Positions 32,646 to 42,400 of a DNA stretch of 64,000 nt are shown piece by piece (position 1 is the first letter of the stretch; every line of letters begins with the position of its first letter). The notes under the pieces are model-generated. The model was not told the DNA's origin. It did not search any database and saw nothing but the letters and a program-made list of their open reading frames with translations. The stretch comes from Punica granatum (Eukaryota > Streptophyta > Magnoliopsida > Myrtales > Lythraceae). A program made the translations under genes and the position numbers. The DNA is taken from NCBI RefSeq assembly GCF_007655135.1, contig NC_045129.1, positions 35,527,122 through 35,591,121 of the forward strand, written 5' to 3'.

Positions 32646-34660
32646 ATAGTTGCTTCGATGTATTTGAAGTCTTATTTGTCGGAATAAAACTGCAAAGGTT
32701 GTGTGCTTATGTATCTGTTTTTTCACATGAATCTTGTTTTTCATAATCGTCGGACAATTTATAATTGTTATTCCCGATGGCAAGGATTCATATATGATCG
32801 TGGTCTTCTGCAGATAACTAGTGGGGATAAAGTGCCAGAATAGTTCATAGAGTTCGACGGGTCCTGCATAAAAATCTGCTTAGAATACGCTCGAGAGGAA
32901 AGACAACATCTGTACCCGTGTTCGATTTGCTGTTGATCGAGAAAAGCAAGGACCACTTGCAGAATCCAGCGTTGCTCGTTATTGTTCCGGCCTTGATTGA
33001 AGATTCAGGCATCCCAGGCAGCAAAAGTGGCCTGCCTGTGAGATGATGTATGGGAAGGATTTATCTATCTACTGTTTTATTGAACTAAGTTGTCGATATG
33101 TGATGTACAGAAAGGTGTACTGTACGCTAATTAGGGACAAGATATTAGATACATAGCTTATTAACTTTCAGTTGCGCAAAGGAGAAGAGAATAATATCAA
33201 TAAGTGAAGTCGAGAATACTTTCCCTTTACTTCTGTTCGGAATTACATCGAGGTAAATTATTTTCATCGTGTTGGGTCTCTGGTGTCGTTCCCTTTGACA
33301 ACTATTGCTCAGATGTGCTTATTAAAGCAGCAGAAACTATAATATGGCTGAATGCTGAATGACATGCCGACGTGAAATCTTCGACTGGAAACAGCAGAAG
33401 CTGCTTAGCATTAGACATTTCTGATGATTCAATTTGCACAATGTCCGAATAGATCGAGGAAATTGCCATCAAATTCAAGAGCGAGAATTTTCAGCTCACG
33501 GGATATAGAACACAACCCTTTCGCAGATAAAACATGTCTATCACTCACTTCCTGGAAGTTTGGGCAGTCTACATTAAGAGACTGTAATATTATCAAGCAC
33601 CATCTAAAAAATTTGTACTGCCCTCAAAGTGTCGAACAGGAAGGTAACTTATCGATGTCGGAGCTCATGGAAACTGCCAAGAGTGTCATAAAAATTGATG
33701 TTGTTTCTCCCTGTCTGATGATACCGATCCAAAATGTTCTCACATGCCCCTGCAAATTACACAAGATTACATTAAGTTGGTATTCTTGCAGCACTGCAGA
33801 AGGAAGACTCATACGACAATCGACAAAATTGCGAAAGCAAGGCCACATGAAATCAATGGCTTCCGTATGAGATAACAGATAATTCAAATGTTGGCCGGTC
33901 GGAAGGAAATAAAATTTTCAACTGAGCTGAAAGGCATACTTCCATCCATTCTGGAAATGCCATATCCAAAGTTCCCTCGTCCGCAACACAGGTGGAATGA
34001 AATTGTCACTACAGCGATATGGCATAACAGGCATACGGTTTCCCCCCTTATTTTACGAGAAACACAAGCCAAGGAGATTGGGGTATTCACATGAACCACA
34101 GCCTAAGTTATGGCAGTTGAACCATCATTATTGAGCACCTCTACTTTCCAGTCGAAAATTATCGGATGCCAAATAAAATATCAGAACTTCACTTCAGCAA
34201 AGCTTACTCGAGATAGAATTAGAATCCTCCAAAGCACAAGATTTTTAAGCCAAGGAGACAAGGACAGTTTTATCCCATCAAACAGATGAGATCTGCATCA
34301 GCCTCGAGCAATAAGGGCCGGCAATGCAATTAAGTCATCTGACACAACTCTTGGTCCGGATTTTAGGATCCGCATTCTACCAGTTTGGACTTATCTAAAG
34401 CTCGAGCAAGAAATTTGCACATTTATGTTGACTAACAGCAACTCTAATCAACACAAGATCATATCCAAACATCCAAACTTTCAATCTCATGTTCACGGTT
34501 TTTACGAATGAATCATGTCTGCAGCCAATTTCAATCCCTTTTTTCCGATGCTCACTCACCTCTGAAGCAAAATTCAAGCTGTGATTTCGACGCTACAAGC
34601 TCCAATTCAATGCATTTCGACGCCGGAAAGCTAAAATCAAGGCCGCATAGCCAGAGGACG
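32646..34660. other. MKP1 3' region and spacer
   Basis: It includes a probable 3' exon of MKP1 starting at 32814 after TTCTGCAG. From 33.1 to 34.6 kb there is no recognised gene; part may be the 3' region of bS21m on the minus strand. Confidence 0.4.
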
Positions 34661-34987
34661 TTACCTGACTTTCTTGACGAGAACCGCCTGGAGCTTGCGG
34701 GCGAACTCCTGGGACCGGAGCTTACGCTCGAGGTTCTTGCGTGCCAGCACGCGCTTCTCGGAGTTCTTGATGTGGTGAGTCTGCTCCTGCTTAATCATCC
34801 GCTCGATCCCGCTGGACTGCATCACCCGCTGCATGTAGGTCAGTGCCCGCTCGAGGTTCCCGTTCAAGACCTTCACCCGGATCCCCCTCCATTGCTGGTG
34901 ATGGTGAGGATTGCAGCTCAGCGACTGGCCGGACGCCCAAGTCGGGCGCTTCAATAGGCTTCGAGCTTCCCTGGCTATGGAGTTCAT
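34661..34987 (-). CDS. Mitochondrial small-subunit ribosomal protein bS21m
   Basis: This 108-residue protein of the bacterial S21 family belongs to the small subunit of the mitochondrial ribosome. The S21 core is clear from about residue 34: RGIRVKVLNGNLERALTYMQ, MIKQEQTHHIKNSEKRVLAR, and a basic C-terminal helix ending LQAVLVKKVR. The about 30-residue N-terminal extension (MNSIAREARSLLKRPTWASG) is Arg/Ser-rich and acid-free at the start, as in mitochondrial presequences. The ATG at 34987 is the first in frame. The stop TAA lies inside AG|GTAACG, a possible donor, so an alternative 3' exon cannot be excluded. Organelle assignment is inferred from the presequence; a plastid S21 would look different in the tail. 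Confidence 0.88.
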   Translation of the reverse strand: MNSIAREARSLLKRPTWASGQSLSCNPHHHQQWRGIRVKVLNGNLERALTYMQRVMQSSGIERMIKQEQTHHIKNSEKRVLARKNLERKLRSQEFARKLQAVLVKKVR

Positions 34988-36243
34988 CTCTAGGGTCTAG
35001 GGTTTTGCTGAAAGGTTTCTCTGCTGTAGGAGAAGTGAAGTGACGGACGGGGATTGGCTTGTGAATATCAGACTTCTCTAAGGGCAATTTGGGAAATAAA
35101 TCCGAGGGAGCGGCACTGGGCCTGGCCGGGCCGGGCCGATCCGTTTAAGTAAAGGGCTGTTTTCTAATTTTCAGAATTCCTTTTTATGCTCTTTTTTTTT
35201 GTAATAATAGAGACATGTAGGTAGTACAATGCAAGAAAATAAAACGAAATAAAAGAGTACATAAATCCCACTGTCAGGACTTCTTGGTACCGAGCGGCAC
35301 CTTGTGTCATTACGCAAAGACCCATTCCTCTCTTTTTATGCATTTATGTTGATAATTTAATTTTAGGAGATATCCTCAATTTATTGAGTGGAATTACAGT
35401 TCAAATGTTTATTTGCTGTGATCACAAGGTACTTTAAGTTAAAATTTTAAAAATATCGTATGAGTATCATTACTGAATTTTAGTCCCTTCATTATGTCTA
35501 GAATAATGGCTCGGGGGCAATCGCCTCTCTAAAATTTTGACTTATTAAGTAATTTTACGTATCATTATTTCAATTTTGATGAAAGTCCTATTCTTCACCC
35601 TTAACTCGAGAAAATTATTTTTTTATTTGCAACCAAATCCAAATTCTATAGGTCCGTCTCGGATGGCCTATTCTTAAAGCAAGTTCAAAAAATACGACAG
35701 TAGCACTCATTATAAAAAACACTCTAATGGTTGACACCACATTGCGCCCACCACTTTAATATTTTTCCTTCTCTTTGGGTTTGGGCCCATCACTTCTTTT
35801 TTTCCTCCTCCTCTCTCTCTGATTTTTGAATTTTTTTTTCTAAATAAAAAGTTAAGGGGCAGGTTGCATGAGCCCCAGCTAGCGACGCGACCTGCCCCAA
35901 TTGACCCGACACGGCACTCCCCTAGGAGTGCCAAGGGCAGTGTTGCCACGTGGAGCAGGTCCAATGGCAGTATGGGTGCCGGTACCGCCACATGGGGCAC
36001 CGACACCCAATTTTGTATCCGCTGGACATGCTTTTAGTTCGGAAGCTTAACATTGACTTTCTTTATGATGAGATTGAAGCTTATTAAGTATTGCATCATC
36101 TAGTTTAGGGTGTGTATTATGTACTATTTAAAGCTCGTATATGTTACTGTCGAATGTCAATCATTGCAGTAACCTTTGCCAAGAGATGAGTGAGGTCCGA
36201 GCAAGGCACACCAAACATCTACCACGAAGCTAACTTGCTTGCA
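34988..36243. other. Spacer
   Basis: It holds the bS21m promoter side and AT-rich DNA. A GC-richer patch at 35870-36000 (CCCCAGCTAGCGACGCGACC, CCACATGGGGCACC) encodes nothing recognised. Confidence 0.4.
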
Positions 36244-36435
36244 GATAACCTAATCGTATTTGTAATTGATATGATATTGTGCCTTCTTTTCACCTCCTTA
36301 TAAGGGCGTTGCTTCTCTATAAGGATTTTTATTTTTATAGATAACCTAATCGTATTTGTAATTGATATGATATTGTGCCTTCTTTTCACCTCCTTATAAG
36401 GGCATTGCTTCTCTATAAGGATTTTTATTTTTTAT
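36244..36435. repeat. 96-bp tandem duplication, nearly identical
   Basis: The unit starts GATAACCTAATCGTATTTGT and contains CACCTCCTTATAAGGGC. Copies lie at 36244-36339 and 36340-36435 and differ at one or two positions only (GGGCGTT against GGGCATT). (TTA)n and (AT)n tracts follow at 36438-36489. Confidence 0.9.
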
Positions 36436-36489
36436 TGTTTATTATTATTATTATTATTATTCAGAAAATATATATATATATATATATAA

Positions 36490-37530
36490 GTATCTTGCTT
36501 CTCGTGTTCATCGGGACATACTGAAAACCGCAACTATGGGAACGGCTGAATCTAATATATTGTCATTATCTATTTGTCGTAACATAAGAAGTTCCTCTCA
36601 ACTAGAAGAATAAAATAAATACTTGTATATTCTAAGAAATTGAAGCATGTGCATTTTTCCACCGAAATGACCCGGCCAAAAAAAAAAAAAAAGTTGGCAC
36701 GACTTAACAGATGGTCATTGGGCAGAGTGTTCGGTTGGGCTCTAGTCTTGAGAGTATTACAACCCCTTGCTAAATAAGTCTCCTCATCTAACGGTCCCGG
36801 ACCTCTGACCTTCACCATCAACGCACGATAAATCAAATAAATTTGTCATTGGATAATTTGTGTACAATATATAATAATTGAAGAATTCATTAAAAGCTGC
36901 AACATATACTGGAAAGATAATCAAGGATTTCTCATTGATCGACCTTTTAGTAGCAAAAAACTCTAACTAATATAAAAATAAGTGTCTTGGAACATAGTGA
37001 AAATTTAATCATTTTTTTAAAGATAATTTAGATACAATATTAATAAAATTTTAGTTACCTAAAGAGCAAAAAGAAATAAAAATTTCATATTCGAGTGATG
37101 ACAAGTTAGTATATTTTGAAGTTAAAATATTTACATGTACTTGAATATAACATTGATTAATCACAAATATGTGGTACCTAAAAACATCTTTTAATTTCAA
37201 GAATATTTTAAAAATTAATTAACTCTATGTGTTTATCATCTAATAATTGTTTAAAATAAAATTTTAAATTTTATAAGTCGCGATTAGAAGAAACTCAATA
37301 TGTTAGTATTTTGCAAAATCAAATTAATTAATAGAACATACTTATTTCAGTTAAGTAATAAATGGTCAGTAAATATTAAATTTATGAGTATGTATATTTT
37401 CATAATAATGTTTAATAAATTTCAAATTTTTTTATTTTTTTATTTTAAACAAGTTTTTTTTCTTTTGATATAAATGTGATTTCTGCATCATCTGCATTAT
37501 TATTTGAAAATTTCAACTTTTCTGCTGCAA
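36490..37530. other. AT-rich spacer
   Basis: Nothing recognised. Confidence 0.4.
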
Positions 37531-37920
37531 ACCAACTTTCTTCCTAGCCCGGAATGTGCACAGCACGAATGCCCCGAAATGTGCTGGTCAGGGTCCTGCA
37601 ATCGGCTACGAGTGTATGAAATAGCAAGTTAGATGCTCAATCACTCCAAATCAGATCGTACACGACCTTCGCATCTAGCCCCATCTCAAGGTGAGTAATC
37701 CCGAGGTTAGCAGCTAGTTGCAAGCCATCACGGAGGGCCGATAACTCATGCCACCACGCTAGTAGCTAAGCCAACTTTACGGTGTGAATCCTACAATCCA
37801 GTGGCCATTCGTATCTCAAATGAGACCACTACTGCCCGCTTTACCCTGGTTACCGAGAGCCAAACCATCCCTGTTAAGTTTTGACCATTCAGGGCCGGGA
37901 GGACCTCAACTGACGAGGTG
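37531..37920 (-). pseudogene. RNase H-like (RVT_3) domain relic
   Basis: On the minus strand, a frame broken by several stops reads KLNRDGLALGNQGKAGSSGL, DTNGHWIVGFTP, YRPSVMACN, LLTSGLLTLRWG and MRRSCTI. This follows the plant RNase H-like pattern (NTDGSSLGNPGRAGCGGVIR...LRDGLQLA...LEVELDAK) found in LINE-derived reading frames. The Asp of the first motif is present, but stops and a frameshift rule out function. Confidence 0.7.
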
Positions 37921-38215
37921 TTCCCTAGTTTGCATAATTTTGATACAAGGATAGGCAGCCACTCAAGCATTTTATTCTAAATTTTAAGTAAAATAACCTC
38001 AAAATTACTAGCATTGTAACTAAAGATTATTTAAAATTAGTGTATTTTACTTCAAATATAAATAATTTATTAAGAATTTAAAAAATTTATTATAACTCAT
38101 AAAAAGTATCTTGTTCCAACTAATATTTTAAAATGAGTAGAACTTACTTAAAAAAATGGCTAGTTTACTTAAAATTAATTTACTCTATTGTAATTTTAAG
38201 TATTTTAGTTATTAT

Positions 38216-38772
38216 GAAAAAAAAGTACAAAAACCCTCTTATGATTTGGGATCGAGACAAATTGTATCATGTATTTTTGTTAGGGACAATTAACCTCTCT
38301 ATGGTGTACTCCGTTAGACATAGGGAGTTACGACGTTAATTTTTTTCCACTTCAGTCCTCAATTTTTAGCATTTTAATCATTTTGGCTCTAATTTTATTT
38401 TATTTTATCATTTCTAGCCCCAACTTTTCATTTTATTTTATTTTAGTCGTACAAAGAAAATCGAAAGGGAATTGGCGGTCCCGACCCCTCCACAATTGGC
38501 GACCCTGACCCTTCCTTCCCTTTCGATTTTCTTTACAAGACTAAAATGAAATAAAATGGAAAGTTTATAATATGAATAATAAAAGAAAAAGATTTAAAAT
38601 CAAAATGATTAAAATGTTAAATATTGAGGACTGAAAATAGAAAAAAAATTAACGTCCTAATCTCCTATGTTTAACAGAGTATATACCATAGTGTGGTTAA
38701 TTGTTCCTAACAAAAATACATAATGTAATTTGTCCCGAATTCAAATCATATGAAGGATTTTTGTACTTTTTC
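38216..38772. mobile_element. Foldback element: near-complete inverted repeat
   Basis: The left arm, 38216-38470 (GAAAAAAAAGTACAAAAACC, ATGTATTTTTGTTAGG, GACGTTAATTTTTTTCC, CGAAAGGGAA), is mirrored by the right arm, 38517-38772 (TTCCCTTTCG, TTAACGTC, CCTAACAAAAATACAT, GGATTTTTGTACTTTTTC). The arms are about 250 bp with a loop of roughly 45 bases containing TTGGCGGTCCCGACCCC and a repeat of it. There is no coding capacity. Transcripts would fold into a long hairpin. Confidence 0.8.
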
Positions 38773-39482
38773 ATACATACATATATATGCACCTTAGACG
38801 TTCCCCAATCTGACCTTCCAAACTCTTTCATTTCGAAAAAAAACTTATATGTAATAGATATATTAATGTGACGATGTGATAAGTCAATAAATAAAGATTT
38901 CTATTATCTATTAATTTTTAAAAATAACATAAAAAAACATTTACTGCTAACCAAAATAAAATTTATAAGAGTATATTCGTTATACAATATATCCTTATAA
39001 AGACTTCCCATGATGGTGATCACGAACGGCCGAGTTAGCTAGGCGCGGCGCGCGCCAAATCTCCATCTACCCCCTAAACATTAACCATCCGCCACTCCCA
39101 TTGGCCCGTGACTCACACGCTCCTGTCCTGAGCGTCAGCATGAAATATTTTCTCTTTTTTTGTAATTTCATTTTTCTTCCTCATGGCTCATTCCGCCTCA
39201 CAAATAAATAAATAAATAAAAAGCAAAAATCTTTCCTCCCTTCCTTCTATGCTCACAGGCAGCTTAACTGTTCAGCCCACCCACCTTCCCTCTCCTCTCC
39301 GATTCGATTCGATTCGATTCCGTTCGCATGTCGTCGGAGCTCCGGCTCCATTGACGGAGCCCCATGCTCACACCCATCAATTTTACCCTCTCAGCTGCTG
39401 AGCTCCTTCTTTTTTCTAGTTATCAGATCGTTCGTCTCAGTCTCTCTCCCGAATTCCTCTCTCAGATCTTGATCTCTGAGAA
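38773..39482 (+). promoter_or_regulatory. eIF4B upstream and leader region
   Basis: AT-rich sequence changes at about 39000 to GC- and pyrimidine-rich sequence, with a (GATTC)n stretch at 39300-39320 and CT-rich leader. One upstream ATG (39364) opens a frame that overlaps the eIF4B start in another frame. Confidence 0.5.
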
Positions 39483-42400
39483 ATGTCCAAGGCGTGGGGC
39501 GTCGGCTCCTGGGCCGCCGAGGCGGATGCCGCCGAGGAGGAGGAGCGGCAGGCGGCGGCAGCCGCTGCCATGGCCGGCCCCGAGCCACAGAGCTTCCCTA
39601 GCCTGAAGGAAGCTGCCACCGCCAAGTCCAAGAAGAAAAAGATGTCCCTGACGGAATTCCACTCCGCTGGCTCCACCGGGACCGGCTCCAGCTCCGCCTA
39701 CAAGGGCCTCACCACCGATGAGATGCTCCGGCTCCCTACCGGCCCCAAGGAGCACTCTGCTGAGGAGCTGCAGCATGGCCGACTCGGCGGCGGCTTCTCC
39801 TCTTATGGAAGGTCCGGTCCGATGCGGGGCAGGATGCACGACGAGGGCGACAGCTCGTGGGGTGGCGGTGGGAGCAGGAGGTCGTATGGTGGTGGATTTG
39901 ATGATGATCGTCGCGGGCCACTGCCTTCCAGGGCTTCAGATTTTGATCAGCCTTCTCGTGCCGATGAGGTGGATAATTGGGCAACCACGAAGAAAACGCT
40001 CCCGTCGTTCGATTCAAGCCGGCCAGGTCGGTACAATTCACTCGGAGGAGGAGGAGGAGGAGGGGGCAGCTCCAGGGCTGATGAGGCTGATAATTGGACT
40101 TTCGGGAAGAAGCCCCAGTTCCAACCACCACCTCCTGCTCGACATTCCAGCTTCAGTTCCGGGTTTCATGATTCAAGGACCGAGCCAGATCGGTGGACTA
40201 GAGGAGAACCACTGCCCTCGGAGCGCCCTAGATTAGTGCTGGCCCCTCCAAAAGAGAATTCCAATACAGGTGCGGACGAGCCTGCTAAACCAGTTCGGCC
40301 TAGTCCATTTGGGGCCGCTAGGCCGAGAGAGGAGGTGTTGGCCGAGAAAGGTTTGGACTTCAAGAAGCTGGACTTGGAGATTGAGGCCAAAAAGACCGGT
40401 GGGCCTACAAGTGCGAGTTCCAGCAGGCCTTCGAGTGCACAGTCGGCAAGGTCCGAGAGTACTGAGAATGTGGTGAAGCCAAGGCCGAAAGTAAACCCAT
40501 TTGGAGATGCCAAGCCTCGGGAAGTGTTGTTGGAAGAGAAAGGGATGGACTGGCGCAAAATCGATTTTGAATTGGAGCACCGTCGTGTGGATCGGTAAGT
40601 CCCGTTGAGTGCTTATAACTTTATCATTGGTTGTTTCTTTATAAGCTGTAAGGATGCTTGCTCAGCTCTAAAGGTTATTGCTTTTGATATTCGGAGAGGG
40701 AAAGCTCTCTCCGACGATCATTCCCATAGATTTCGAAGTCACTAGGACTATTAAAGAGTGAAATTGGCAAATACAATGCAGCTATCTTGCAGGTTAGGGA
40801 GGCAATGAGTAGAATTTATGGAAAGCATAGTGAGTGCATCAGAAATCTGTAATAATTTCTGAGGTGTAGTAGAAACCCGCAGTCCATCATAGCATCCAGA
40901 CAGCAAATGCCAGTTTTATTTGATTGAGAAAAAATATCTTGAATCATCATTAGTGTGACCATTCTGATGTGTCTGGGTACATATGAACATAAAAGGGGTA
41001 TAAATGTAGGTGAATATGATAAATAGAAAGCGAGGGTACCTTACTGAGGTTGGGTGGGCAAATCTTGCCGAAGACTCTGCTTTCATTTCTTACATTATCT
41101 TATTCCTTTGCTTCCTTCGTTTGGTCCATGATGGTCCTGCATCTCACATATTCCATTGGCCAAAAAAAACAAAAACAAAAAGGAACAAAAAAAAAAAGCT
41201 ATTCGAGAACGTGGTATCAACTCATTGCATGTATTCTCAACTCAATGCTTCTTACTAGTGCATTCGTTATCTCACCATATATTGATAGGGGCAAAAGAGA
41301 GAAAAGAGATGTAAGCATGTTGAGCCTTATCCATTTATATGCACGATGCAGCTATTCACTTTCATCTGCAGAAAGAGAGGATGTAGAGGGAAAAGAGAAT
41401 TTATCCTATTCAGTTGATTGTATGATTGGATAGATAGTATGCCTGGATTAAAGTGGAAACGTTTTTAATAAGTCAGGGGGCATCTAAAAGTTAGTTATAA
41501 GAATGAGCTGGACGAACAATAAAGAAGAAAAAGAGTAATGGAAAGAGGAGAAACATCTGAAGAAAAAGGGACTTCCAAATTAGGTAGAACCTAGTAGAGT
41601 CATCAAATAATTCAAATTACTGTTAGATTAGGTCCTTTATCTCTCTCTGCACCCTTTCTCTTCCTCCCTAGTCCCCAACCTATTCCTACCAAACTAACTT
41701 CAATAAAAACTTTAAGTGCTTAATCTACTAAGTTCTATCGTACTAGCCTGATATGAGGCCCCCATATTGTGGTTCGATAGCTGGGCATGCAATTATTGGA
41801 TTTTTCTTAGAAGATCTCTGAATGTTTTATGCCGTTCTTTTATGATTATTAATTACTTTGTATCAAAGATTAGGCTGTCATTGGCTCTATAGCAGCTGGC
41901 TGCTTTTGGTTGTTCTTATATTAGGTGGTATCAATATTCTATCTTGTTTATACATTTTAATGCCCTCTATGCACCTTCTGTTTTCTGCATAAATCACTTT
42001 GGTCACGACTCATGGAAACTTATTAAATCTCATGATGATTTCCATTTTGACCTCCCACATTGTACTTCAGGCCTGAGACAGAGCAGGAAAAGATACTGAA
42101 AGAGCAGATAGAAAGCTTGAAGCTAGAATTGGAACGGGAAGTTGCTTTTAAGGGGAAGACTGAATCTTTGCAAGGTTCAGAAGAAGATCAAACCAGTGTA
42201 AGGTTTATATTGTCTCAAAAAGAGAAGGAACTGGAATTGCTGATCCGTGATTTGGATGATAAAGTTCGGTTCGGTCAAAAAGCGGTTGACAGACCTAGTT
42301 CCAGAGCAGGCAGTGTTAGTAGCTTTTCAGAGAGGCCACCCTCTCGGTCCAGTTCAGTTGATGAGTCCCGTAGCGTAGACCACAGCGTTCGCCCTCTATC

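Noticed and set aside
33424..33887. Opposing 148- and 87-residue frames downstream of MKP1
   Set aside because: No domain, ordinary composition, and each is likely a chance frame in spacer or 3' untranslated DNA.
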